Source: Synechococcus sp. AG-679-C18 | Lineage (GTDB): Bacteria; Cyanobacteriota; Cyanobacteriia; PCC-6307; Cyanobiaceae | Assembly (NCBI GenBank): GCA_003210755.1 | Contig: QCUL01000008.1 | Coordinates: 22,871-86,870 of the forward strand | Reading direction: 5' to 3' | Length of the DNA: 64,000 bases | Part shown: positions 1 to 9,282 of the stretch, in pieces | Numbering within the stretch: position 1 is the first letter of the stretch | How the letters are laid out: every line of letters starts with the position of its first letter | The notes under the pieces: generated by a model | The model's database searches: none | What the model saw: only the letters and a program-made list of their open reading frames with translations | Told to the model about the DNA's origin: nothing | Position numbers and translations under genes: made by a program

Positions 1-251
1 TCAAGGCGTAATTTCATAAATGTTATGAAGCTTGAGTCTGTTGAGATTACAGCTGCAGCAGGTTGTGGCAACCTGGCTTTAATTTCAGCAAATTCAGGTG
101 CGTTTATAAACTTTGGATTTCGCACAAGCCAGAAATCAATCGCTTTTCCTTTCTCTCCGTAATATCGCCGTCTTTCCTTGAGTACTTCTTCCAGAGGCTC
201 TTCTTCTATAAGAAAACGCGCACTTGCTGCTACAAAATAATGTGTGGTCAT
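1..251 (-). CDS. ycf54: Ycf54 family protein (Mg-protoporphyrin ester cyclase partner), partial
   Basis: The frame starts with ATG at 251 and runs off the left edge after 83 codons. It begins [20 protein letters not shown] and contains [16 protein letters not shown] and [10 protein letters not shown], which match the conserved body of cyanobacterial Ycf54 (DUF2488). Family members associate with the aerobic cyclase AcsF in chlorophyll synthesis. The ATG overlaps the TGA of pdxJ upstream (ATGA, 248-251), so the two are probably translationally coupled. Only the last few residues are missing. The identification is from memory of the family; the start is fixed by the overlap. Confidence 0.9.
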   Translation of the reverse strand, partial: MTTHYFVAASARFLIEEEPLEEVLKERRRYYGEKGKAIDFWLVRNPKFINAPEFAEIKARLPQPAAAVISTDSSFITFMKLRL

Positions 252-997
252 GAGTTGAGGCTTCCGAATAGTGAGTTACGTCTGGGATTTTGGATTAGAT
301 GCTTCATTTCTCTGACTGCCGACTGTAGTCCCACAGCCAGTGCTCGGGCAATGATTGTATGACCAATGTTGAGTTCTTCCATCCCATCAATCGCTGCAAT
401 GGGCTCTACATTCTGATAAGTCAAACCGTGGCCTGCATTCACCCTTAAACCCATTGATCGTGCTCGGTCTGTTGCTTCTGTGAGTTGAGCTAATGCTGTC
501 GATTGATTTTTCCAATCGGCCATTGCATAACAACCGGTATGCAATTCAACCCATTGAGCACCGCATCGATGGCAAGCATCTAATTGGCCTTGCTCTGGAT
601 CTACGAACAAACTGACTGGAATATTGTTGCTCTGGAGCGTTTCGATCATTGATGACAAGTTTTTGCATTGCCTCATGACGTCTAATCCACCCTCTGTTGT
701 CACTTCTTCCCGTCGTTCGGGTACCAACGTGACCATGTCTGGCTGTTCTCGTAAAGCGATCTCCACCATTTCAGGTGTTGCTGCCATTTCAAGATTTAAC
801 CGGGTTCGGACCGTCTGTCGCAGGAGTGTGAGGTCACGATCCTGAATATGGCGTCGATCTTCCCTGAGGTGAATGGTGATTCCATCAGCTCCGCCGAGTT
901 CAGCTAAGAGGGCCAAGGGCACTGGATCAGGCTCCACTGTGTGCCTGGCTTGTCGGACAGTGGCGATGTGATCAATGTTGATCCCGAGACTGGCCAC
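248..997 (-). CDS. pdxJ: Pyridoxine 5'-phosphate synthase PdxJ
   Basis: A 249-residue protein of normal PdxJ length. The enzyme condenses 1-deoxyxylulose 5-phosphate with 3-amino-2-oxopropyl phosphate to give pyridoxine 5'-phosphate in the cytosolic DXP-dependent vitamin B6 route. Visible family blocks are [17 protein letters not shown] at the N-terminus, [44 protein letters not shown] and [13 protein letters not shown] near the C-terminus. The TIM-barrel order is complete with no breaks. It overlaps ycf54 by 4 nt downstream and is divergent from the acyltransferase gene at 1175. Confidence 0.97.
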   Translation of the reverse strand: MASLGINIDHIATVRQARHTVEPDPVPLALLAELGGADGITIHLREDRRHIQDRDLTLLRQTVRTRLNLEMAATPEMVEIALREQPDMVTLVPERREEVTTEGGLDVMRQCKNLSSMIETLQSNNIPVSLFVDPEQGQLDACHRCGAQWVELHTGCYAMADWKNQSTALAQLTEATDRARSMGLRVNAGHGLTYQNVEPIAAIDGMEELNIGHTIIARALAVGLQSAVREMKHLIQNPRRNSLFGSLNS

Positions 998-1174
998 AAC
1001 CCTTTTCCAAAAAATTGATTTTATGCACTCGTGGTCGAGGAGCGAGACGCAGCTCTAACTGCACAAGCTTTCGAAGGTAAGAGGCGTCAGCCGCTTACAT
1101 TCTGCTGCTGTAAACAGCGGTACCAAGCCGTGCAAAGCGCTCTGACAACTAGGGGTGAGGTTTTGGGTTCAGCG

Positions 1175-1828
1175 ATGAATCCATTCTGGTCAACGCTTGC
1201 GATGGTCTTTACGCAGGACTTGGCATTGCCCTTCTATTTCCGGGAGCGCATTGTTCTTGGAGCACATCATCTGCCTCAAGAAGGGCCTGTGCTCTTAGCA
1301 CCTACGCACAGAGCTCGCTGGGATGCTCTGATCCTGCCGATGGCTACTGGTCGGCGTATCACAGGCCGCGATTGCCGGTTCATGGTGACGCGAAGTGAAA
1401 TGACAGGCTTTCAGGGGTGGTTCCTTTATCGACTCGGATGTTTCCCCGTAGACCAGGGTCGTCCCACCCTGACTTCGCTTCGTTACGCAATCGACCTTTT
1501 AAGTGCAGGTCAGCAGGTTGTGGTTTTTCCTGAGGGGAAGATCAATCGCACTGATGATCCGATTCGCTTGCGTCCTGGACTTGTCCGTCTTGCGCAACTT
1601 GCCAAAACGAATGGAATCCCTGTGAGCGTTGTTCCTGTTGGAATTGCTTACGCGGAGGCCAGTCCTTCGGCTTTTGGGAGTGCTGCAATTTGTTTTGAGG
1701 CTCCTTTGCTTGCCGAAGGAAGTGGAAGGGATGAAGCGGCCCATATGAGTCAGCAATTAGCAGATCGGATGCATACGGCTGAACAAGCGGCCCGAGAGGC
1801 TGTAGGCCGACCCCTAAGAAGCCACTAA
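1175..1828 (+). CDS. Lysophospholipid acyltransferase family protein (PlsC-like)
   Basis: The protein carries the acyltransferase HX4D motif as HRARWD (H45-D50 counted from the chosen ATG) and the second block FPEGKIN (about 118-124). This is the PlsC/1-acyl-glycerol-3-phosphate acyltransferase fold, which transfers an acyl chain to a lysophospholipid at the membrane. A GTG at 1031 in the same frame would add 48 residues (a cysteine-rich stretch FCCCKQR) that look unconserved, so I prefer the ATG at 1175 preceded by a purine-rich stretch. The downstream gene at 1855 follows in the same direction. Exact substrate is not visible. Confidence 0.85.
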   Translation: MNPFWSTLAMVFTQDLALPFYFRERIVLGAHHLPQEGPVLLAPTHRARWDALILPMATGRRITGRDCRFMVTRSEMTGFQGWFLYRLGCFPVDQGRPTLTSLRYAIDLLSAGQQVVVFPEGKINRTDDPIRLRPGLVRLAQLAKTNGIPVSVVPVGIAYAEASPSAFGSAAICFEAPLLAEGSGRDEAAHMSQQLADRMHTAEQAAREAVGRPLRSH

Positions 1829-1854
1829 AGTCCGGCCAATGTTCTGATCAGTTC

Positions 1855-2394
1855 ATGGGTTCCCGTCTCACCGTCACTGTTATGGCTTTATTGGCCGGAC
1901 TTGCTGTCGCTCCTGTGCATGTTTTGGCTCAGTCTGCTGACGGAACTAATGCGTCAGCCAGCAAAGTTCTTGCATCAGGTGGCACTGGTTTTAATGTTGC
2001 TGCTGTCAGGAGCCTGCTCAATCGTGGCGACTCTGCGGTGGCGTCAGGAAATCTTGATCAAGCTAAGACTGATTACGACAATGCTCGAACTGCTGCCAAG
2101 CAACTTCTGGCTTTTTACCGAGATTTAAGTGGGGCTTTCAGAGGTCTGGATGCCCGAATACCAAGAGAGATGGATTCTAAGGGGCGTGAAGCTCTTTCCC
2201 TTTTGGCTCAAGCAAATTTGCGTTTGGCTGCTTTGTTTCGACGTCAGAATCAGCCAGAGGTTGCTGTTCCAGTCTTGGTTGAGGTGGTTCGTCTAATGAC
2301 ACCAGCTAGTACCGAAGGGCAAAAGGCTTATCAAAGTTTGGTTGAGCTTGGTTTTGTGGATACACCTTTTGCTGGAGCGAAATCCCCTAACTAA
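1855..2394 (+). CDS. Secreted helical repeat-like protein, unknown function
   Basis: I do not recognise a named family. The first 25 residues form a signal peptide ([20 protein letters not shown], cleavage likely near VLAQS). The mature part has an alpha-helical, TPR-like pattern: [20 protein letters not shown] followed by [20 protein letters not shown]. It is probably a periplasmic or lumenal protein. It starts 27 nt after the acyltransferase and is followed by the bolA-grxD pair, so it may be in the same transcription unit. Length 179 aa. Confidence 0.8.
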   Translation: MGSRLTVTVMALLAGLAVAPVHVLAQSADGTNASASKVLASGGTGFNVAAVRSLLNRGDSAVASGNLDQAKTDYDNARTAAKQLLAFYRDLSGAFRGLDARIPREMDSKGREALSLLAQANLRLAALFRRQNQPEVAVPVLVEVVRLMTPASTEGQKAYQSLVELGFVDTPFAGAKSPN

Positions 2395-2461
2395 GTTGCA
2401 CTGCGTTGAACTCATCAACGTCGTTGATCTGCCAGCATCAGAAAAGTTCAACTGCGCTTGC

Positions 2462-2695
2462 ATGGTTCAGTCAGATGCGGTGAGTTCGGCAATTCGTCGA
2501 GCTCTTCCTGATGCACAGGTGTCAGTGGAAGACCTCACAGGAGGTGGTGATCACCTTCAAGTAACGGTGGTGTCCTCCAAATTCGAGGGGCTTACCCGAA
2601 TCAAACAGCACCAAATGGTTTATGGCGCATTGCGTGAGGATCTTGCTAGCGAAGCTATTCACGCCTTAGCACTCATCACATCTACACCTGGCTAA
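2462..2695 (+). CDS. BolA family protein
   Basis: The 77-residue product has the BolA hallmark [11 protein letters not shown] (HxxxVYxAL) and the central [12 protein letters not shown] strand. BolA proteins pair with monothiol glutaredoxins to hold or sense a [2Fe-2S] cluster, and the next gene (2740) is exactly such a CGFS glutaredoxin, which supports the call. The frame stays open upstream to 2342 but that extension overlaps the end of the preceding gene and is not family-like, so the ATG at 2462 is chosen. Confidence 0.87.
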   Translation: MVQSDAVSSAIRRALPDAQVSVEDLTGGGDHLQVTVVSSKFEGLTRIKQHQMVYGALREDLASEAIHALALITSTPG

Positions 2696-2739
2696 CGAAT
2701 CAATCGTTCCGTTTCTTTCCCTAACGCCATTTTTGATCT

Positions 2740-3063
2740 ATGGACCTTCAAACTAAAGAGCGCATTCAGACGCTGATCAAGTCCAGTCCTATTTTTGTGT
2801 TCATGAAAGGCACGAAACTAATGCCTCAATGCGGCTTCTCAAATAATGTTGTACAAATTCTCAATGCCCTCGGCATGAGTTTTGAAACCTTTGATGTTTT
2901 GTCTGACATGGAGATACGTCAAGGCATCAAGGATTACTCCGAATGGCCCACGATTCCTCAGGTTTATGTCAAAGGAGAATTCATGGGCGGCTCAGATATC
3001 CTGATCGAGATGTACAACAACGGAGAGCTAAAAGAGAAATTAGAGATCGAGCTCGCCAGTTGA
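2740..3063 (+). CDS. grxD: Monothiol glutaredoxin, CGFS type (Grx4/GrxD)
   Basis: A 107-residue single-domain glutaredoxin with the CGFS active site at residues 31-34 (LMPQCGFSNN), the cis-proline loop WPTIPQVYVKG and the glutathione-binding GGSDI. CGFS glutaredoxins carry [2Fe-2S] clusters with glutathione and hand them to target proteins. It lies 44 nt downstream of the bolA gene, a common and functionally meaningful pairing. Length and motif order are normal. Confidence 0.96.
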   Translation: MDLQTKERIQTLIKSSPIFVFMKGTKLMPQCGFSNNVVQILNALGMSFETFDVLSDMEIRQGIKDYSEWPTIPQVYVKGEFMGGSDILIEMYNNGELKEKLEIELAS

Positions 3064-3071
3064 TTGAATAG

Positions 3072-3344
3072 TCACCAATCGCGATGGGGATGACTGTAAA
3101 GAGTGCTGACATCTCCATCTGGGCCAATAAAGCTAGAAGGGTCCATAATCCAGCGCTCGACCAGTTGCTCGAGTTTGGACATTTCTCTCGTTTCCAGAGC
3201 ACTGCAGCGTCTTAATGCGTGAAGGTAGCCGTCGGCGTAAAGCCTTAATTCCGATGGACTGTGGTATCTGGTCGTTAGTTCCTGACATGCATCGCACAGC
3301 GACTGGAAGTGTCGAATGGCTTCCGGGTGCTGAAGGGATGTCAT
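3072..3344 (-). CDS. DUF6761-like small cyanobacterial protein
   Basis: A 90-residue protein beginning MTSLQHPEAIRHFQSLCDAC with a helical central stretch SELRLYADGYLHALRRC and a C-terminal VERWIMDPSSFIGP. The pattern resembles a family of small cyanobacterial proteins (DUF6761, recalled, not searched) of unknown function. It is convergent with grxD (9 nt apart) and divergent from the response regulator at 3421. Confidence 0.75.
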   Translation of the reverse strand: MTSLQHPEAIRHFQSLCDACQELTTRYHSPSELRLYADGYLHALRRCSALETREMSKLEQLVERWIMDPSSFIGPDGDVSTLYSHPHRDW

Positions 3345-3420
3345 CTTTAATGTGCGCTGCAGCCTCTGCTACCTGCTAGCAGTGGAATGGTACTAGCGTA
3401 AGCGCGGTTTTCCCTGCTGT

Positions 3421-4185
3421 GTGACCTCCTCTTCTCGGGACCTTCTGGACAACAGTTCTGATTTGGTCTCCACCTCACAATTTGTTCCGTCTGCAGCTCA
3501 GCCCCGAGAACCGTTTCGGGTTTTGGTTGTTGAACCCCATCCCACGCTGAGAACCGTTTTGGTTCAGCGTTTGCGACAAGATGGGCACCTGACTGCGGCA
3601 GTTTCATCCCCTGCTGAAGCTCAAGAGCTTTGTCAGGACCAATCTCCGGATTTGTTGGTCTGCGCTGAGCTACTTGAGCAAAGTTCAGCTTTACGCCTAG
3701 CGCAGCAACTTCGATCTCCCGTCATCGTCTTAACGGCAAGAACTGGTGCTGAACCCGTCGTCGGCCTGCTGGATGATGGAGCTGACGATGTGCTTCGAAA
3801 GCCCTTTGGTCTGGAGGAGTTAGCAGCACGCTGCCGCACGTTGCTCAAACGTGGCCACAGCGGTTTGCAGGAGCGTGTCAGCGTTGGTCCCCTAGAAGTT
3901 CATTTACTTCTTAGACAAGTCACCTTGCGTGAAAAGCCAGTTGAGCTAAGTCCTAGAGAGTTCGCCCTTCTCTGCGCTCTGTTAATGCCTCCAGGAATGG
4001 TGCGCAGTCGCCAAGAATTACTGCGAATGGCATGGCCTCCCTTCAGCGGAGGTCCAAGATCGGTAGATACTCAAGTGCTGACTCTTCGGCGCAAACTTGA
4101 GCAGGCCGGATTGGGCGATGGAGGTGGCATTACGACTGTTCGGCAACAAGGATATCGATTCAGCTTGGAAAACATCCGGGAATAA
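3421..4185 (+). CDS. OmpR-family response regulator with a degenerate receiver
   Basis: A GTG start gives 254 residues: a receiver-like domain (about 31-150) followed by a winged-helix DNA-binding domain (about 155-250; VELSPREFALLCALL, SVDTQVLTLRRKL, TTVRQQGYRF). In the receiver, the expected acidic pair is EP (VLVVEPHP) and the phosphoacceptor aspartate is replaced (PDLLVCAELL instead of a DLxLLD pattern), while LTAR and the lysine of LRKPF are kept. It is therefore probably an atypical regulator not controlled by classical phosphorylation. No histidine kinase sits beside it. The DNA-binding half is intact. Confidence 0.9.
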   Translation: MTSSSRDLLDNSSDLVSTSQFVPSAAQPREPFRVLVVEPHPTLRTVLVQRLRQDGHLTAAVSSPAEAQELCQDQSPDLLVCAELLEQSSALRLAQQLRSPVIVLTARTGAEPVVGLLDDGADDVLRKPFGLEELAARCRTLLKRGHSGLQERVSVGPLEVHLLLRQVTLREKPVELSPREFALLCALLMPPGMVRSRQELLRMAWPPFSGGPRSVDTQVLTLRRKLEQAGLGDGGGITTVRQQGYRFSLENIRE

Positions 4186-5260
4186 AGATCAGTAACAGCA
4201 AAACTCCTCAAAAATATCGTCAAGATAAAGAAATAAAAACTAATACTGAATAACTTTTTCATGTTACAAGCGAATTGGTTGAAGCCTTGATCTAGAAATT
4301 TTATGGTTCATTTAGCTTTTGCTGTGCTATCGGCCTACACATTTTAGGTCTTAATTATTTTAGTAGTTATGAAATATTCTCAGGAGCAATAAATAAATGA
4401 AATATATCTATCTATACCATATCAAATTTTTTATTATCTTACTGGCATAAAAAAAGAACGCCCACCATCCAGTCGCCGTTCTTTTGTCTTTTGAAGCCTT
4501 GCTCCCCAGCAGAGGCTTCAGCTCAATATTGGCTACAAAGCAAGAAAATGTCAGTAGAGGGCAGTGGTTTTCTCTATAAAAGAGAAGTTGCCTAATCTTC
4601 CCCTTCGGACGAAACTCCAGCACAATCATCAAATTCATCTCAAGCAATATGAACAAGTGTCATTGCTTATGAGCTTATAAATTCAGTAAAACGTATCAAT
4701 AACCTCCCCGTTTTTGCAAATAATCTACCCAAAAGTTGAGGTTATGAACAACTTTACTAAGCAGTTATTTTTGTTGAGAAATAAACTTACTACTTGCTCA
4801 CTAGCAACTATTCAATCCATTTGTAATTCCTGTCTGCAGGATTTTTAAGAAATCGTCAAACACTATGTCTTCAGCAGGTTGCTGCAATGTTTTGCCACCT
4901 ATCAAAATCAATTGACCAAATCAAAACAAGTCGTTAAGGGCCTGATGGACGCACAGACCGGTGTCGATTTCAACGGCTCTAATCAGCATTAGGTTGAGAT
5001 TCGAGATTAAAAATGAACTTGAGTGCCGAGCCCACTATTTCTGTAGCCATAGACAGGTCGAGTGGCTGGATCAGCCCTATAGCTTCCATTGTTGTAAACC
5101 CTTCGATCATGCCGAAGATTACGGCGAAACACCCTTTGGTCATAACGTATCTGACGACGTAGGCGTTTTAGCTGATGTTGCCTGTTTTAGTGATATCCAA
5201 GGGGTAATGGAACTACATTGATTGATTAATTGGTATAAAATTTAGGAAAGCCAGGAAGCA
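4186..5260. other. AT-rich intergenic stretch with one hairpin, no convincing gene
   Basis: About 1.07 kb without a gene I would defend. Short open frames exist at 4408-4656 (-) and 4961-5221 (+), but neither has recognisable protein character. The only clear structure is the hairpin at 4452-4485, listed separately. Confidence 0.6.
4450..4490. terminator. Bidirectional terminator-like hairpin
   Basis: A perfect 9-bp stem AAAAGAACG (4452-4460) pairs with CGTTCTTTT (4477-4485) around a 16-nt loop; A-rich DNA precedes and T-rich DNA follows, so it could stop transcription from either side, for instance of the response regulator gene ending at 4185. Confidence 0.5.
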
Positions 5261-6046
5261 ATGATTGAGGAGTGTACTAGCACTAATACAAGTCTTCAGT
5301 ATGACTTGAAAAATCCAATAAAAAGCTATTTTTTGCCAAAAAGATATAAGGAAATTTCGGGTATATCCTTTTTTTCTGACAAAAAATCCTTGGCTTTTGT
5401 TCAGGACGAGGCTGTCCAGATTTACAAATTTGATCTCTGTTCAAGTGAAATCACAGAGTATTCGAAGCTCGAGTCTGGAGATTTAGAAGATATTGAAATC
5501 ATAGGAACTGCTGCCTATTTATTGAAAGCAGGAGATCATCCAAGCCTATACAAAAGTTGCCACTTTTCAAGCAAAAAACCTCATTACGAACGCTATAATT
5601 TAAATCTCCATAAATCCTATGATCCAGAAGGATTATGCTCTGATGTAGACCAGAGCAGATTGCTAATCGCTTGCAAGGGATCTCCTAATAAAAACGATCA
5701 TGTGAGAGAAGTATTTACTTTTAATCTCCAATCTGGCTGTATGGATGATTTACCCTTACTATCTATTGATTGTCGTGATTTCTTAAATAGCTCCAAGGAT
5801 AGATTTAATCCATCTGGAATTGCAATGCATCCTCAAACTAGCGATCTTTATGTTATCAGTACTAAGTCTGTCAAAATGATGGTCTGTTATGGGCTAGATG
5901 GTAACTTTAAGGGTGCTTGGAAATTTGACGAAGATCAATTCATTCAGCCTGAAGGGATTGCATTTACGAATTCTGGGGATTTAGTAATTTCAAGTGAAGG
6001 AAAAAAAGGTAATAAAGCAAGAATCTCTGTCATCTCTTATATTTAA
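5261..6046 (+). CDS. SdiA-regulated-like beta-propeller protein
   Basis: A 261-residue protein with repeated beta-propeller style blocks: SYDPEGLCSDVDQSRLLIACK, FNPSGIAMHPQTSDLYVIST and FIQPEGIAFTNSGDLVISSE (each shown in part). This 'PEG(I/L)' plus strand pattern is characteristic of the SdiA-regulated/strictosidine synthase-like propeller families (PF06977-like, by memory). No signal peptide is evident. Substrate and role are unknown. It is alone between AT-rich spacers, and its codon use is AT-richer than the core genes. Confidence 0.75.
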   Translation: MIEECTSTNTSLQYDLKNPIKSYFLPKRYKEISGISFFSDKKSLAFVQDEAVQIYKFDLCSSEITEYSKLESGDLEDIEIIGTAAYLLKAGDHPSLYKSCHFSSKKPHYERYNLNLHKSYDPEGLCSDVDQSRLLIACKGSPNKNDHVREVFTFNLQSGCMDDLPLLSIDCRDFLNSSKDRFNPSGIAMHPQTSDLYVISTKSVKMMVCYGLDGNFKGAWKFDEDQFIQPEGIAFTNSGDLVISSEGKKGNKARISVISYI

Positions 6047-6278
6047 TATCTTCGTAGGGAACAAGGGCGTCTTCTTGTATTAGAAAAAAGTCTTTAACCA
6101 CACACTTCACTATTGTCTAGTCAACCATAGCTAAAACCTCAATCAATCTTATAGCAACAATACAGAAAACCATCGGTAATTAAAATTATGTTTTTGAAGA
6201 AGGCGAAAAAGCTAGTATTTTATTTATCAGCGCGAGCAAAGTAACTTTGTTCGGAAAAATATTAATTATTAGCCTCAC

Positions 6279-6794
6279 TTACTGGCAATTCTTGCTAACA
6301 AATTTGACGGCCGGCGCATAACCTAAATCAACCGCCTTTTCCCAATCAATACATGCACTTTTCATATCTCCAGAAATTTCCATAGAAATACCATGATTGA
6401 ATTGAGCATTACCGTCCTTCGGATTAATTTCTATTGCCTTATTGAAATCAAGTATGGCGCCATTTACATCACCTGATCTTGCTTTAGCAATTCCACGACT
6501 GCCGTATGAATCAACCTTGTCTGCGTCTAATTCAATGGCTTTATCGTAATCACTGATAGATCCTTGAAAGTCTCCTGATTTTGCTTTAGCCAGTCCACGA
6601 TAGTAGTAACTTTGAGGTTCTTCTGGATCAATCTCTATTGCTTTACTAAAATCTATAAGCGCTCCTTTATAATCTCCTACTCCAAGTTTATCTAAACCAC
6701 TGCGATAATCATTTAATTCAGAGCTTGAGAATCCTGCGCACAAAAGCGCGAGCAGCGAAAGTACAAAGGCGATTGTAGTGGTGCGTATCGACAT
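6279..6794 (-). CDS. Secreted tetratricopeptide repeat protein
   Basis: After a signal peptide (about residues 1-22, ending near LCAGFSSS) come at least three 34-residue TPR units of the form YYYRGLAKAKSGDFQGSISD / YDKAIELDADKVDSYGSRGI, plus a degenerate C-terminal unit GISMEISGDMKSACIDWEKA. TPR domains mediate protein-protein contacts; a periplasmic or membrane-attached location is likely. Length 171 aa. Its partner is not evident from its neighbours. Confidence 0.85.
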   Translation of the reverse strand: MSIRTTTIAFVLSLLALLCAGFSSSELNDYRSGLDKLGVGDYKGALIDFSKAIEIDPEEPQSYYYRGLAKAKSGDFQGSISDYDKAIELDADKVDSYGSRGIAKARSGDVNGAILDFNKAIEINPKDGNAQFNHGISMEISGDMKSACIDWEKAVDLGYAPAVKFVSKNCQ

Positions 6795-7384
6795 TCACTG
6801 TTCGTTCACTTCTACAGTTATCTTAGTCAAAATGCCATGTTTAGTAAAGAGTGCCAATCAAAGACTTTTCAGTATTTGTTATCTCTGTGAGTCCGATTTA
6901 AGTTCATGCTTCGCTTTTTGAAGGTATTCGTTTTGTAAGTTTGACAGTTATATCACATTGTGCGGTCATCTGGTTTGGAGCATCATAAAGACTGAAACGG
7001 CATTCAGCTCAGTTGCGGCTGCACTCGTGTGAATAGGATTGTCCTTACTTTTATTTTCGTTGTTTCGTACCGTCAAACCTTTTAGTCTTTTTGACTAGAC
7101 TAAAAGACGGTAAACGAAATAAGTTTTCTTGCCCAAAACTATTTCAAAGAATTTTCTGGATAAAACATAGAAAATGTTAGATATTTTGAGTTCTACTAAC
7201 TCAATCATTAAATAACTAGATTTTCAGAATTATTGTCAGGCATTATTATCGAATATATCGCTTATCATACTATTGAATCTTGATGTATTGATAGAATTTT
7301 CGTGCAGTTATAGAAATTGTTTTTGATCCATCTATCGGATCCATAGTAGCAATCATTCGGTTTTAACTTGCCTTTGATTTACTC
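6795..7384. other. Intergenic stretch with a long hairpin
   Basis: No gene seen on either strand in this 590-bp AT-rich stretch. It holds the long imperfect inverted repeat at 7064-7119, described separately. Confidence 0.6.
7064..7119. repeat. Long imperfect inverted repeat (hairpin)
   Basis: Nested complementary arms are seen: TTTCGT with ACGAAA, ACCGTC with GACGGT, and TTTTAGTC (7080-7087) with GACTAAAA (7098-7105). Together they can fold about 20 bp of stem with a small internal bulge. It is isolated between the TPR gene promoter and the 7385 gene 3' side, so it may be a terminator for the - strand gene, a small RNA or a remnant of a small inverted-repeat element. Confidence 0.55.
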
Positions 7385-7729
7385 TCACCAGTTGACTCTG
7401 ATGTTGCCTCCATTTGGACCTTGGAATGTTACGCCCCCTTCTGGGCCTTGTGGCTGATACCTAGGCCCCCAATTGATTGGTCTACGACCTTGCCACCAAT
7501 CTCCATTGCGCGCACAGACTCCACGACCCTCATAGTGATAACCAATAGCACACACTTGATGGTCTCTTCTGCCTTTGGGCTTGCAATACCCTGCTCCCAT
7601 TAAGGAACCTGTTTGTATCCACCGCGCGTTGGGTCCGCAGTTTTGAGCTGCATGTGCTGGTGCTGTTCCAATTGCCATGACCTGCACGGCGGCAAAAAAA
7701 CCTATTGCAACCGGATTAGGTCTCAACAT
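7385..7729 (-). CDS. Small secreted cysteine-containing protein, unknown
   Basis: I do not recognise it. From the ATG at 7729 the protein starts MLRPNPVAIGFFAAVQVMAI and has a signal peptide ending AHAA. The mature part has four cysteines (NCGPNARW, GYCKPKG, VCAIGYH, VCARNGDWW) and a glycine/proline/tryptophan-rich tail (PINWGPRYQPQG). An ATG 14 codons upstream (7771) is possible. Four cysteines suggest two disulfides in the periplasm. Confidence 0.7.
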   Translation of the reverse strand: MLRPNPVAIGFFAAVQVMAIGTAPAHAAQNCGPNARWIQTGSLMGAGYCKPKGRRDHQVCAIGYHYEGRGVCARNGDWWQGRRPINWGPRYQPQGPEGGVTFQGPNGGNIRVNW

Positions 7730-8144
7730 GTTGTTTTTGCGCAAAGTACTGAACCCAAAATCTGACAACATTCACAACAGTTGTCAGATAAACTCAATAA
7801 TTGCTTACAAAGTCTTCATAAGTCAAAAATTTTTATACAATTGCTTTTATCGCTAATACTATTGATGATTGACGATGCTTGTTTCTTTGATCGTTGGTAA
7901 ATCTGTTAGCTCATTTTTTCCTACGTGAAACATGAAGCGATCATCGAGAACAATTCAAATCCAAAGCGAAACTCTAATTAGTCCATGCTTTTTATGCTTA
8001 CCACTAAGACAGTAATTATTTCACTTATATCATAAATTTGCGTTGTGCAATATTTATAATTTTCAAGCCAATGATACCTATTGTAAGGAATAAAATCCGA
8101 TAAATGACTGATCTTAATGTCATATTTATGGGCACTTTTAATCT
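7730..8144. other. Intergenic stretch, nothing seen
   Basis: AT-rich DNA upstream of the 7385 gene; no gene or clear signal found on either strand. Confidence 0.5.
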
Positions 8145-8687
8145 TCAGGGAATACTGACCAGGCCCTGCTGAATAGCCAATGCAGCTGTGGTCTCACCGA
8201 TGATCATGAGACCAGCTAATGCAGCTAAAAGTTGGTAAGTCCAGGGGGGAGTGAGCCTGCCAATGCCTTTTGTTTGTAAGGAGCTATGCGACTCAATCAG
8301 TATGAGAAATTGTTCAAAATGTTGAAGACGCTGTGGCAGTAGATAATGTTTTTGATCATATGTAGTGATATAGAAGACTTTTCCGCCTTGGCTTGTGCCT
8401 ACGGGAACAAGCGCTTTCATCTCGCTCCAATTGAGGCTCCAGCCACGACGCAAAACCCAACTGCACCAGGCAGGGTGCCTAACTGTGATTCCAGCATTTG
8501 TAATGATGACTTGTTCGCTAAGCATTGCTAGCACGACGATTAACCCAAATGGGACAGCAGCCAACAGCCAAAGTCGCAAAGCATCAGGTGCCAGAACGGG
8601 CAAAGGCAGCACTAGTGCCACATAGACACCAACTAAAGTGCCACGGATGAGTTGAGAGAGCTGGAAACAGTGTTCGTGTCGGTTCAT
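8145..8687 (-). CDS. Small membrane protein, unknown
   Basis: A 180-residue protein with two adjacent N-terminal membrane segments (about 15-33 LVGVYVALVLPLPVLAP and 38-56 LLAAVPFGLIVVLAMLS), a soluble middle domain with PH-like strand pattern (VIITNAGITVRHPAW, GGKVFYITTYDQKHYLLP) and a C-terminal membrane segment (YQLLAALAGLMIIG). The arrangement resembles small bacterial PH-domain membrane proteins, but I cannot name a family. Confidence 0.75.
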   Translation of the reverse strand: MNRHEHCFQLSQLIRGTLVGVYVALVLPLPVLAPDALRLWLLAAVPFGLIVVLAMLSEQVIITNAGITVRHPAWCSWVLRRGWSLNWSEMKALVPVGTSQGGKVFYITTYDQKHYLLPQRLQHFEQFLILIESHSSLQTKGIGRLTPPWTYQLLAALAGLMIIGETTAALAIQQGLVSIP

Positions 8688-8731
8688 TGATTCTCGTGAG
8701 GGCTGGATAAGGATTCCATTCCGTTGATTAG

Positions 8732-8872
8732 TCAGTGGATTCTGCCAAACACAGCTTGCTCACGTCCTTTCCAAAATTTTTCAACACGCGTAAATTCAGA
8801 ATTTATTTCCTTCAGGCTTTGGAAGAAATCTATTTGACTCATGCTGTTTCGTGGCGTTTTTAAGTTAGTCAT
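8732..8872 (-). CDS. Small protein, 46 aa, unknown
   Basis: An ATG-initiated frame reads MTNLKTPRNSMSQIDFFQSL and ends FWKGREQAVFGRIH. The composition (amphipathic helix IDFFQSLKEINSEFTRVEKFW) looks like a real small protein rather than a chance frame, but I know no homologue. A second ATG at codon 11 is possible. Located upstream of the 8145 gene in the same direction. Confidence 0.4.
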   Translation of the reverse strand: MTNLKTPRNSMSQIDFFQSLKEINSEFTRVEKFWKGREQAVFGRIH

Positions 8873-9282
8873 TTTCAACATCTGCGATGTTCAGGGGTTG
8901 CTTAGAATCCCATACCGCTTCTCGTACCAGGCAGCTCTGCGGAGTTGAGCGGCGATGATTTCATGATGAACTGCATCAAGTTATTCACATGTTAGCCATG
9001 CATGAGGATTCATAGTGTGGTGCACACAAGGATCCAAACCATGCCTTTAAATAAATTAACTTAGACGCACTATTAGCGCTAAAACTTATTGAACTCTTAA
9101 CGGAATGGATAAAATAAATATTTATTTAAATAGCTTATTCTGGGCAAACATCAAGTATTAAAAGTATTTTACTCTCAGTTCTTGACGCTAATGGGCTTGA
9201 ATGAAGTTGTTGCCTTGTATGCGCAATTCTTGATCATAATTTCAAGCTATTTTGCTTTCAGTTGGATCTCTAAAGGAAGTTT
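8873..9282. other. Intergenic stretch with a possible gene remnant
   Basis: On the - strand about 8903-8990 encodes LDAVHHEIIAAQLRRAAWYE followed by KRYGILSNP and a stop; it reads like real protein but lacks a start codon after the upstream stop, so it may be the end of a decayed gene. Nothing else is seen. Confidence 0.35.

Noticed and set aside
4408..4656. Possible 82-residue gene on the - strand
   Set aside because: It runs through the hairpin at 4452-4485 and has no family features.
4961..5221. Possible 86-residue gene
   Set aside because: No domain, signal peptide or protein-like pattern, and no homologue recognised.
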